A stretch of DNA of 64,000 nt from Acholeplasmatales bacterium (GTDB lineage Bacteria; Bacillota_I; Bacilli_A; Izemoplasmatales; Hujiaoplasmataceae), in contig DMTN01000039.1 in the NCBI GenBank assembly GCA_003477305.1, positions 3,391 through 67,390 on the forward strand, written 5' to 3'. The notes beneath the pieces were generated by a model that saw only the letters and a list, made by a program, of their open reading frames with translations, was not told where the DNA came from and ran no database searches. The translations under genes and the position numbers were made by a program. Positions 17,963 through 25,754 of this stretch are shown piece by piece. The first letter of the stretch is position 1. Each line of letters begins with the position of its first letter.

Positions 17963-19609
17963 ATGAACATCGTCCTGTGCGCCATCGACGCCAAATTCAT
18001 CCATACGAACGTTGCCCTCCGGCTTCTGAAGGCGAACTGCCCGCTTCCTTGCGAACTGTTCGAATTCACGATCAAAAGCGATGAGGACACGATCGTCTCA
18101 ACCATCCTTGCGGCGGCGCCCGACCTCGTCGCGTTTTCCGTCTATATCTGGAACGTCGAAATCGTCAGGCGGGTCGCAGACGCGATCCGCAAACGTTCCT
18201 CTGCGAAAATCGTTGCCGGCGGCCCTGAAGTAGCCCATGACGCAGGGCGTTTTCTCGCCGATTGTCCGTTCGACTTTGTCGTCCGAGGCGAGGGCGAACG
18301 AGCTTTTGCGCGCCTCGTGACAGCCCTCGCGGACGGATCTTCGTTCCGTGACATCCCGAATTTGGCGTATTGGGACGGTTCGACGGAACGGATCAATCCG
18401 ATCGAACCGATCGCCGACCTTGCCGGGATTGCCAGCCCGTATCGGTTTACGGCGGATGAAAAAGACATCCCGCGCAAGATCCAGTACCTCGAACTATCCC
18501 GCGGCTGTCCCTTTTCCTGCGCGTACTGTCTCGCTCCGCTCGATGGGGCGGTGCGGTTTTTCCCGCTTCCGCGAATCAAGGATGAGATTCTGGCTTTGCA
18601 GGAACGCGGCGCGCGGACCTTCAAGTTCCTCGACCGCACCTTCAACGTCCGGCCCGAGGTCGCGACCGACCTCTTCGACTTCATCATCCGAAACCGGCGT
18701 GACGGCGTCGTCTTCCAGTTCGAGATCACCGGCGACATCCTGCCCGATGCGATCATCCGGCACTTAAACGATGTCGCGCCGCCCGGGCTGTTCCGCTTCG
18801 AGATCGGGATCCAGTCGACGAACGATGCGACCAACCGGGCGGTCGCGCGCACGCAAGACAACGCGCGCCTCTTTAAGAACATCCGTGCGCTCGTCGCGGG
18901 CGGACGCGTCACGATCCATCTCGATCTGATCGCCGGTCTGCCGGAAGAGGGTCTGGATTCCTTCATCCGCACGTTCGACGATTCGTTTGCGCTCTTCGCC
19001 CCCGAACTGCAGCTCGGGTTTTTGAAGATGCTCCGAGGAACGCCGCTGCGGCGTGACGCCGCTCGACTGGGGTATGAATATGATCCGAATCCGCCCTACC
19101 AGGTGACAAAAAGCGCCGTGCTGTCGGCCGTCGACCTCGATCGCATCGCTTGCGTCGAAGCCGTCCTCGAACACTTCTGGAACCGCGGCTTCATGCCGGA
19201 AGCGATGAAGATGATGCACGCATGCGTTCCTTCGATGTTCTTTTGGATGGAATCGCTGTATGCGTTTCTTCTTGATCGCGGCTTCTCGTTTCTCCGCCAC
19301 CAGATCTTCGAGATGTTTGCGCTCATCGACGCGTTCGCGCAGAAGACGATTCCCGCCGGATACGCGAACGTGCATGACGCGCTCGTCCGCGACTATCTCG
19401 AACGGGCCGAGGCGCGTCCGAAACCGTGGTGGACGGTCCGTGAGGAACGCCGCGAGCAAAAAAGCGCGCTCTTGCAACGGGCGCATGCAATCGATCCGTC
19501 GATCCCGCTCGACGATTATTTCAAATACGGCGTCGTCGCTCCATACGCCGGCGGTTACCTCGCCGCGGTCTATCGTCCGTCCGGAAAATCCATGATCCGA
19601 TTCGATTGA
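17963..19609 (+). CDS. B12-binding domain/radical SAM protein (DUF4080-type)
   Basis: A 548-residue iron-sulphur enzyme of unknown reaction. Residues 1-140 form a cobalamin-binding-like domain (SVYIWNVEIVRRVADAIRK and GGPEVAH, without a clear DxHxxG motif). The radical SAM cluster motif CPFSCAYC follows around residue 180, then a TIM-barrel core with the EIGIQS and DLIAGLPEEG strands. The C-terminal 200 residues match the extra domain seen in similar Bacillota proteins. Some relatives are methylthiotransferase-like or P-methylase-like, so no substrate is assigned. It is monocistronic and divergent from uvrB, with its own promoter and a shared terminator. Confidence 0.85.
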   Translation: MNIVLCAIDAKFIHTNVALRLLKANCPLPCELFEFTIKSDEDTIVSTILAAAPDLVAFSVYIWNVEIVRRVADAIRKRSSAKIVAGGPEVAHDAGRFLADCPFDFVVRGEGERAFARLVTALADGSSFRDIPNLAYWDGSTERINPIEPIADLAGIASPYRFTADEKDIPRKIQYLELSRGCPFSCAYCLAPLDGAVRFFPLPRIKDEILALQERGARTFKFLDRTFNVRPEVATDLFDFIIRNRRDGVVFQFEITGDILPDAIIRHLNDVAPPGLFRFEIGIQSTNDATNRAVARTQDNARLFKNIRALVAGGRVTIHLDLIAGLPEEGLDSFIRTFDDSFALFAPELQLGFLKMLRGTPLRRDAARLGYEYDPNPPYQVTKSAVLSAVDLDRIACVEAVLEHFWNRGFMPEAMKMMHACVPSMFFWMESLYAFLLDRGFSFLRHQIFEMFALIDAFAQKTIPAGYANVHDALVRDYLERAEARPKPWWTVREERREQKSALLQRAHAIDPSIPLDDYFKYGVVAPYAGGYLAAVYRPSGKSMIRFD

Positions 19610-19646
19610 AAAACCGCCACCCGGCGAACCGGATGGCGGTTTTTTA
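19609..19646. terminator. Bidirectional terminator between radical SAM gene and nucleoside permease
   Basis: A 12-bp stem with one mismatch (19613-19624 with 19629-19640) and a 4-base loop. A run of T follows on plus and a run of A precedes it, so it can serve both converging genes. Confidence 0.8.
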
Positions 19647-20636
19647 TCTTGTTCCCTGATCGTAAATCTTGCCGGCGGCTTTCGGCGCGCGCGACGATTT
19701 CGACGTGGCCACGAGCACGATGAGCGTGGCGACATAGGGAATCATGCGATACAGGTTCGTGTTGATGTCGAGGGCGGAAAGGAAGGGAATCGACGAATAC
19801 GAGATCGCGATCGTCTTCATGAGACCGAAGAAGAAGGCGGCGAACAGGACGCGGAACGGCCGCCAGTTGCCGAAGATGAGCACGGCGATGGCGAGGAAGC
19901 CGAATCCGGAAACCGTTCCTTCGAAGGACTTTCCGACGGATGCGGCGAAGATGAAGCCGCCCATCCCGGCGAGGAAACCGGAGGTGAGGACGGCGCCGTA
20001 GCGGATCTTGAAGATGTTGACGCCGAGCGAGTCGGCGGCGTGCGGGTTTTCGCCGCAGGCCATCAGGCGCAGGCCGGTCTTCGTCTTATAGAGGAAAACG
20101 TAGGCGAGAAGCAGGATGATGATCCCCATGTAGAAACCGACATTGACGTTCTTGAAGAACAGGTCGCCGATCACCGGGATGTCGGCGAACGAACCGACTT
20201 CCGTCATCTTGAACGTGGTTTTGTATTCGATGTGGCGGCCGCCGATGACCGAACGGGCGACGAAGATCGCGATCGCCGGGGCGACCAGGTTCAGGGCCGT
20301 GGCGGAAATCGTTTGGTCGGCCTTCATCGTGATCGAAGCATAGGCGTGCAGCCAAGAAAAGAGCAATCCGGCGATGCCGCCGATGAAGGCGCCCTCGATG
20401 AAGAGGATGCTCTTATCGAGGTTGGACTGCGCCGCGGCGAGGACGAGCGTCTGCGGTTCGGCGATCTTGACGAACCAGCAGCCGACGAACGCGCCGAAGA
20501 TCATGATGCCTTCGAGGGCGATGTTGGTGACGCCGCTCTTTTCGCAGATCATCGCGCCGACGGCGACGATCAAAAGCGGAATCATCGTTTCAAGCGTGGA
20601 GGTGAACAGTTCGTAGACGAGCGCATTCGTGATCAT
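19644..20636 (-). CDS. Nucleoside ABC transporter permease (YufQ/NupQ-like)
   Basis: A 330-residue integral membrane permease of the BPD_transp_2 type that partners BmpA/YufN systems. About nine hydrophobic segments are seen; the conserved region CEKSGVTNIALEGIMIFGAF near residue 35 is typical of nucleoside importer permeases, and GENPHAADSLGVNIFKIRYGAV is the probable contact with the ATPase. It overlaps the upstream permease by 4 bases (20633-20636), so the two are translationally coupled and probably form a heterodimeric channel. Confidence 0.9.
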   Translation of the reverse strand: MITNALVYELFTSTLETMIPLLIVAVGAMICEKSGVTNIALEGIMIFGAFVGCWFVKIAEPQTLVLAAAQSNLDKSILFIEGAFIGGIAGLLFSWLHAYASITMKADQTISATALNLVAPAIAIFVARSVIGGRHIEYKTTFKMTEVGSFADIPVIGDLFFKNVNVGFYMGIIILLLAYVFLYKTKTGLRLMACGENPHAADSLGVNIFKIRYGAVLTSGFLAGMGGFIFAASVGKSFEGTVSGFGFLAIAVLIFGNWRPFRVLFAAFFFGLMKTIAISYSSIPFLSALDINTNLYRMIPYVATLIVLVATSKSSRAPKAAGKIYDQGTR

Positions 20637-21874
20637 CGTTCGTCACCTCCGCTCAGTACGGCCGCATCGGCCGTTTTTTTCTTCTTGCGGCGTTGCAGGA
20701 ACTGATAGAGCGCGACGGAAAGCGCGCTGAAATAGATGATGACACTGGTGATGACGTCGGCGAGTTCCTTCATGTAGTTGGCCTGGTCGATATAGTCGCC
20801 GCCGATCCGGATGTAGGCGAGGAAGAGCCCGGCGAGCCCGACGCCGATCGGCTCGGAAAGACCGAGCAGGGCGATCGAAATGCCGTCGAACCCGATCGAC
20901 ATGAACTCCGAGGACATCGTCGCCTGGTCGGTGAACATCTTCTTGTCGGGAACCATGATGATGATCGCGCCGGCGAGACCGGCGAGCAGTCCCGAGATCG
21001 CCATCGAAAGCATGATGTCGCGCTTGGTGTTCATGCCGGCGTACTTCGAGGCGTCGCGGTTGAATCCCGCCGCCTTCAATTGATAGCCGAGCGTCGTCTT
21101 GTTCAACACGATGTACATGATGACGACCGCCGCAATCGCGATCAGGATGCCGATGTTGACGGTGTAGCCGTTGAACACGTCCGCCAGACCGCGGGGCAAC
21201 CAGGCCGTCTGCGCGAGCGTGTCGGTATAGGGCGCAAGCGAAATCTGTCCGGTCACCGAGTCGACGAAGCGATGCCGCAGATTGAATGCGTCAAGCGACC
21301 AGAACGCGAAATACATCGCGATATAGTTCATCATGATCGAGGCGACGACTTCGTGGACGTTGAAGACGGATTTGAGGAATCCGATGATGAACCCCCACAA
21401 GGACCCGGCCGCCATGCCGCCGATCAAACAGAGCATCCAGTGCCACGGCGCGGGGATCGAAAGCTTGACGCCGATGATGATCGCCGCGAGCGCCCCGAAC
21501 ACGAGCTGTCCCGGCGCCCCGATGTTGAAAAGACCGGTCTTGAAGGCGAAGCCGACCGCGAGGCCGGTCAAAATCAGCGGCGCGGCGCGGTAGAGCATGT
21601 AGCCGAGGCTGTTCATGCCCTTGTTGAATCCGCCGGCAAGCAACTTGGCGATGCCGCGGAACAATTGCGGGTCATTGATGACGTTGAAGACCTTGACCTT
21701 GACGAGCAGCCAGATCACGAACATCGTGAAGATGCCGAAGATCAGGCCGGCGCCGATCGCGACGAGCGAAGGCATCGCCTTCTTGAAGGTCGCGCCGACG
21801 AAAAACGCCCGGATCGCAGTCGGAATATGCTTGAAGAAGGCGCCGATGCGCTTCAGGATGTCATGCGGCTTCAT
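20633..21874 (-). CDS. Nucleoside ABC transporter permease (YufP/NupP-like)
   Basis: A 413-residue membrane permease. The hydrophobic segments, the AFKTGLFNIGAPGQLVFGAL motif near residue 110 and AGFNRDASKYAGMNTKRDI as ATPase contact match the first permease of nucleoside importers. The N-terminal cytoplasmic extension before the first helix is longer than in its partner. It overlaps the end of the ATPase gene by 14 bases and the next permease by 4 bases, so all three form one tightly coupled unit. Confidence 0.9.
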   Translation of the reverse strand: MKPHDILKRIGAFFKHIPTAIRAFFVGATFKKAMPSLVAIGAGLIFGIFTMFVIWLLVKVKVFNVINDPQLFRGIAKLLAGGFNKGMNSLGYMLYRAAPLILTGLAVGFAFKTGLFNIGAPGQLVFGALAAIIIGVKLSIPAPWHWMLCLIGGMAAGSLWGFIIGFLKSVFNVHEVVASIMMNYIAMYFAFWSLDAFNLRHRFVDSVTGQISLAPYTDTLAQTAWLPRGLADVFNGYTVNIGILIAIAAVVIMYIVLNKTTLGYQLKAAGFNRDASKYAGMNTKRDIMLSMAISGLLAGLAGAIIIMVPDKKMFTDQATMSSEFMSIGFDGISIALLGLSEPIGVGLAGLFLAYIRIGGDYIDQANYMKELADVITSVIIYFSALSVALYQFLQRRKKKKTADAAVLSGGDER

Positions 21875-23399
21875 CGGTCTTCACCTCGGATTTCGAGCCG
21901 GACATATAAAGTCCGATTTCGTGGAACGTCGTCTTCTGTGGATCGAGTTCGGCGACGATGCGCCCTTCGAACATCACGAGGATGCGGTCCGAAAGGTCGA
22001 TGATTTCGTCGAGTTCGAGGCTGATGAGCAAAATCGCTTTGCCCGCATCGCGTTCCTTCAAAAGTTGTTCGTGGATGTATTCGATCGCGCCGACGTCGAG
22101 GCCGCGGGTCGGCTGGACGGCGACGAGCAGTTCGGGATCGCGGGAGATCTCGCGCGAGATGATCGCCTTCTGCTGATTTCCCCCGGACATCGAGCGGACC
22201 ACGGTGGCGACCCCGGCGGCGGAACGGATGTCGAATCGTTCGATCAGGTTTTCCGCGTTGGCGTCGACGGCGTCGAACTTGATGAATCCGCGCTTCTGGT
22301 ACGCGGGAAGATAGTAGTTCTCCAAAACCAGATTTTCGGCGAGATTGAAATCGAGGACGAGGCCGTGCTTGTGGCGGTCTTCGGGAATATGGCCCATGCC
22401 GGTTTCCAATTTCGTCCGAATCGAGGCGTCGGTGATGTCGACGCCTTTCAGGGTGAAGCGGCCGGCGGTCTGACGCTTCAGGCCGGTGATGATGTCGACG
22501 AGTTCGGTCTGACCGTTGCCTTCGATACCGGCGATGCCGATGATTTCGCCGCCCTTGGCGCTGATCGACACGTCGTCGACCGTCATCCGGTTCTTCTCCT
22601 TGCTGAAATAGGAAACATGTTCGGCACGGAAAATCTCATCCTTTACGTTGGCGGGATGCTTGTGGACGGTGAAGATGATCTTGCGTCCGACCATCATTTC
22701 CGCGAGGTCGGCCGCGGTCGTGTCCTTGACGTCGACGGTGCCGATGCACTTGCCCTTGCGGAGCACCGTGCAGCGGTCGGCGACCGCCATGACTTCATTC
22801 AGTTTGTGGGTGATGATGACGATCGATTTGCCTTCTTTGGCAAAGTTGCGGATCGTGATCATCAGTTCATCGATCTCCTGCGGCGTGAGGACCGCCGTCG
22901 GTTCGTCGAAAATCAGGATGTCGGCGTCGCGGTAGAGCATCTTGAGGATCTCCACGCGTTGCTGCATCCCGACCGATATATCCTTGATCAGCGCATCGGG
23001 GTCGACGGTCAGTTTGTACCGTTCGCTCAATGCGACGATTTTTTTTCGCGCTTCTTTTTTGGTCAGAAACCCATACTTGGTGTCTTCGTTGCCGAGGATG
23101 ATGTTTTCCGTGACGGTGAAAACATCCACGAGCTTGAAGTGCTGGTGGACCATCCCGATGCGAAGACGGTTGGCGTCATTCGGATTCTTGATCTCGACTT
23201 TTTCGCCTTTGTAGCGGATCTCGCCGCCATCGGCGGCGTAGAGCCCGAACAGGATTGACATCAATGTGCTTTTGCCGGCGCCGTTTTCGCCGACGAGGGC
23301 GTGGACTTCGCTCTGCTTCAGTTCGAACGTCACATGGTCGTTCGCCTTGAGCGTGCCGAAATTCTTGCAGATGTCGAGCATTTCGATGATGTAGGGCAT
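21861..23399 (-). CDS. Nucleoside ABC transporter ATP-binding protein (YufO/NupO-like, double ABC)
   Basis: A 512-residue cytoplasmic ATPase with two ABC domains in tandem, as in sugar and nucleoside importers. The first half has Walker A GENGAGKST, the signature ISVGMQQRVEI and Walker B ILIFDEPTAVLT. The second half has GIEGNGQTEL in place of a canonical Walker A and SGGNQQKAIISRE, so it is probably a degenerate ATP site, which is usual for this family. It lies between the binding protein and the permeases. A long hairpin separates it from the binding protein gene and may set unequal expression. Confidence 0.93.
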   Translation of the reverse strand: MPYIIEMLDICKNFGTLKANDHVTFELKQSEVHALVGENGAGKSTLMSILFGLYAADGGEIRYKGEKVEIKNPNDANRLRIGMVHQHFKLVDVFTVTENIILGNEDTKYGFLTKKEARKKIVALSERYKLTVDPDALIKDISVGMQQRVEILKMLYRDADILIFDEPTAVLTPQEIDELMITIRNFAKEGKSIVIITHKLNEVMAVADRCTVLRKGKCIGTVDVKDTTAADLAEMMVGRKIIFTVHKHPANVKDEIFRAEHVSYFSKEKNRMTVDDVSISAKGGEIIGIAGIEGNGQTELVDIITGLKRQTAGRFTLKGVDITDASIRTKLETGMGHIPEDRHKHGLVLDFNLAENLVLENYYLPAYQKRGFIKFDAVDANAENLIERFDIRSAAGVATVVRSMSGGNQQKAIISREISRDPELLVAVQPTRGLDVGAIEYIHEQLLKERDAGKAILLISLELDEIIDLSDRILVMFEGRIVAELDPQKTTFHEIGLYMSGSKSEVKTDEAA

Positions 23400-23432
23400 G
23401 CGATCACCTCAGAAGTCATTCCGGTCCTTCAT

Positions 23433-23476
23433 TTGAAAAGAAGGAAGGACGAGTGAAAAATCCTTCCTTCTTTCAA
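23433..23476 (-). repeat. Long intergenic inverted repeat between bmpA-like gene and ATPase gene
   Basis: TTGAAAAGAAGGAAGGA (23433-23449) pairs with TCCTTCCTTCTTTCAA (23461-23476), a 16-bp stem with one bulged base. No T-run follows on the minus strand, so it looks like an mRNA-stabilising or partial-stop hairpin rather than a full terminator. Confidence 0.7.
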
Positions 23477-23521
23477 GACGAAGTGTATTCAGGTGCTTGA
23501 TTGTCTGTCAGATGATGATGT

Positions 23522-24643
23522 TTATTCTGCCGGTGCGGGCGGTTCGGCGGCTTCGGTGATCGCGACGATCTCTCCGGGGAGGAGGATGCCGAGGTCTTCG
23601 AGGAACGCGGCGAGGCTGGATGCATCGTTCGTCGGGACGACGACGGTGCCGGCGACGACGAGGTCGAACAGGGTCTCATAGGCTGCTTCGACGGCAGCGG
23701 CTCTGTTCATGAAGCGGGAGAAATCGGCCGGGAGCGCGACGCCGCCTTCGGCGGAGCCGAGGGAGATCGTTCTGCCACCGACGAAGGTTCCGCCGTAGTA
23801 ATCGGTGAGCGCCTGGAAGGCGGCTTCGCCGACGCCCTTGAGGGCGGAGGTGATGACGGTCAGCGATTGTTCGGACTGATCCATGTCGACGCCGATCGTA
23901 TGTTTGCCGGCGACTTCTTCGGCGGCGAGCATCGCGGACGATCCGGCACCGCCGGCGGCGGCGAAGATGATGTCGACGCCTGCGTTGAACCAGGCAACCG
24001 CGAGGTTCTTGGCATCATCGGACGGCGCGAAGCTGCCGAGATAATGATAATGATTGTAGCTGAACGTGATATCTTCGTCGAGTTCTTCGGCTGCGTAGTA
24101 GGCGCCGGCGATAAAGCCGATGCCGAAGCGGACGACGGCCGGAACCGCCATGCCACCGAAGAAGCCGAGGTTGTCCATGCCGCCCACGACGGCTGCGTAG
24201 CCGGCATAGAATCCGGCTTCTTGCTCATCGAACAGGATGCAGAGGGTGTTCGCGGCGGTCGTATAGGTCGAATAGTCGGCCGTATGCGGTTCGCCGTCGA
24301 TCAAAACGAACTTGACATCGGGATACAGCGTCTGGGCTTGATAGATCGAAGTTTCGAACAGGAAGCCGGGAGTGACGACGATTTTCGCGCCGCCATCGAC
24401 GGCGGTGGAGATGGCAGCGAGATACGCTGCGTCGGAGATTTCCGACGGCTTGTAGTACTTGTAGGTCTTCTCGTTCGCTTCGGCGTAACGGATGATGCCT
24501 TCCCAGGTGCCCTGGTTGAAGGACTTGTCATCGATTCCGCCCGAGTCGGTGACCATGGCGATTTCATAGGTCGTTTCGCCGCAGGCCACAAGCGTTAAAA
24601 CGGATACCAAAGCCAATGCAAGTGCGATTAGTGCCTTTCTCAT
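23522..24643 (-). CDS. BmpA/Med-family nucleoside-binding lipoprotein
   Basis: The substrate-binding protein of the adjacent importer. The N-terminal signal with lipobox LVAC places a lipid-anchored Cys at residue 21. The mature protein begins with YEIAMVTDSGGIDDKSFNQG, which is the family hallmark. The rest is a periplasmic-binding-like fold with VTPGFLFE and GVDMDQSEQ segments. The C-terminus ends in a short Ala/Pro/Glu tail. It is the first gene of the importer operon and has its own good promoter. Nucleosides such as guanosine or adenosine are the likely ligands from the family, but the specificity is not visible. Confidence 0.93.
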   Translation of the reverse strand: MRKALIALALALVSVLTLVACGETTYEIAMVTDSGGIDDKSFNQGTWEGIIRYAEANEKTYKYYKPSEISDAAYLAAISTAVDGGAKIVVTPGFLFETSIYQAQTLYPDVKFVLIDGEPHTADYSTYTTAANTLCILFDEQEAGFYAGYAAVVGGMDNLGFFGGMAVPAVVRFGIGFIAGAYYAAEELDEDITFSYNHYHYLGSFAPSDDAKNLAVAWFNAGVDIIFAAAGGAGSSAMLAAEEVAGKHTIGVDMDQSEQSLTVITSALKGVGEAAFQALTDYYGGTFVGGRTISLGSAEGGVALPADFSRFMNRAAAVEAAYETLFDLVVAGTVVVPTNDASSLAAFLEDLGILLPGEIVAITEAAEPPAPAE

Positions 24644-24693
24644 TTGTTTCCCTCCGTTTTCTATTGAATATCTTTTGAAAATATTCTAGCATC

Positions 24694-24722
24694 ATTATAC
24701 CGCCATCGGCGGGCGATGTAAA
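24694..24722 (-). promoter_or_regulatory. Promoter of the nucleoside importer operon
   Basis: TTTACA (24717-24722) and a perfect TATAAT (24694-24699) on the minus strand with a 17-base spacer, about 50 bases before the lipoprotein start. I see no riboswitch between them. Confidence 0.75.
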
Positions 24723-24788
24723 CCATTTTTCGGTGAATAAAACCGATCCCTCGAGCGAAAAACCGAATGATAATGAATCTTCTATAAA

Positions 24789-25739
24789 TCAGCTTATCTT
24801 TTCAAGATATTCGTACAGATCGGTCCGTTTGCGCTTGACGGCGAGCGCTTCCCGAAGCGGCATGCTGAAGATTTCGATGCCCCGGGCGCAGACGGCGTGG
24901 CCGAACGCCCCGTCCCTGACGAGTTCGACCGCGTAGGTCCCCATCTTCGAAGCGAGGATGCGGTCATAGGCCGCCGGCGTGCCGCCGCGCTGGACGTATC
25001 CGAGGACGGTCGCGCGGGTTTCATAGCCGGTGTAATCCTCGATTTCCTGCGCGAGCGCGAAGACGTCGAGCATGTGTTCCGCGACAACGACGATCATGTG
25101 CCGTTTCTTCATCTGCTTGGCTTTCCTGATCTTGTCGAGAACGTCTTCCCGGTGGAACCCGGTCTCTTCGGTGATGACGATTTCCGACCCGGAGGCGACG
25201 CCGGCGAAAATCGACAAATCGCCGCAATGGCGTCCCATCAGTTCGACGACGGTGCAGCGCTGGTGCGAAAAGGAGGTGTCGCGCAGCTTGTCGATGCAGT
25301 CGATCGCGGTGTTGAGCGCGGTGAAAAAGCCGATCGTGTACTCCGTCGAGGCGATGTCGTTGTCGATCGTTCCGGGGATTCCCATGCAGTTGACGCCCAT
25401 GTCGCAGAGATCCGCCGCGCCGCGGTAGGTGCCGTCGCCGCCGATCGTGACGAGCGCGTCGATCGAGAGCGCCTTGAGGTGGTCGACCGCCTTCTGCCGC
25501 ACTTCGAGCTGTTTGAATTCTTCGAGACGCGCCGATCCGAGGATCGTTCCGCCGCGGTTCAGGATCATCCCGACGTCGTTTCTTTCGAACTTCCGGATAT
25601 CCCCGTCGACGAGACCCTTGTATCCGTTCATGACGGCGTACGCTTCGATGCCGTAATGGATCGCCGTCCGCACCACGGCGCGGACCGCGGCGTTCATGCC
25701 GGGAGCGTCTCCTCCCGAGGTCAATACCGCTATCTTCAT
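24789..25739 (-). CDS. pfkA: 6-phosphofructokinase (ATP-dependent)
   Basis: Phosphorylates fructose 6-phosphate in glycolysis. The 316 residues are close to the usual 320. ATP-binding GGDAPGMNA near the N-terminus, GGDGTY near residue 100, the catalytic GTIDNDI (with TIDND) and the substrate-binding MGRHCGDLS segment are intact. AAAGGAAG precedes the ATG. The gene is 15 bases downstream of dnaE, so both are one transcript. Its partner pyruvate kinase gene, often adjacent, is not in the window; the nucleoside importer follows instead. Confidence 0.96.
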   Translation of the reverse strand: MKIAVLTSGGDAPGMNAAVRAVVRTAIHYGIEAYAVMNGYKGLVDGDIRKFERNDVGMILNRGGTILGSARLEEFKQLEVRQKAVDHLKALSIDALVTIGGDGTYRGAADLCDMGVNCMGIPGTIDNDIASTEYTIGFFTALNTAIDCIDKLRDTSFSHQRCTVVELMGRHCGDLSIFAGVASGSEIVITEETGFHREDVLDKIRKAKQMKKRHMIVVVAEHMLDVFALAQEIEDYTGYETRATVLGYVQRGGTPAAYDRILASKMGTYAVELVRDGAFGHAVCARGIEIFSMPLREALAVKRKRTDLYEYLEKIS

Positions 25740-25754
25740 CGCAGTCGCTTCCTT

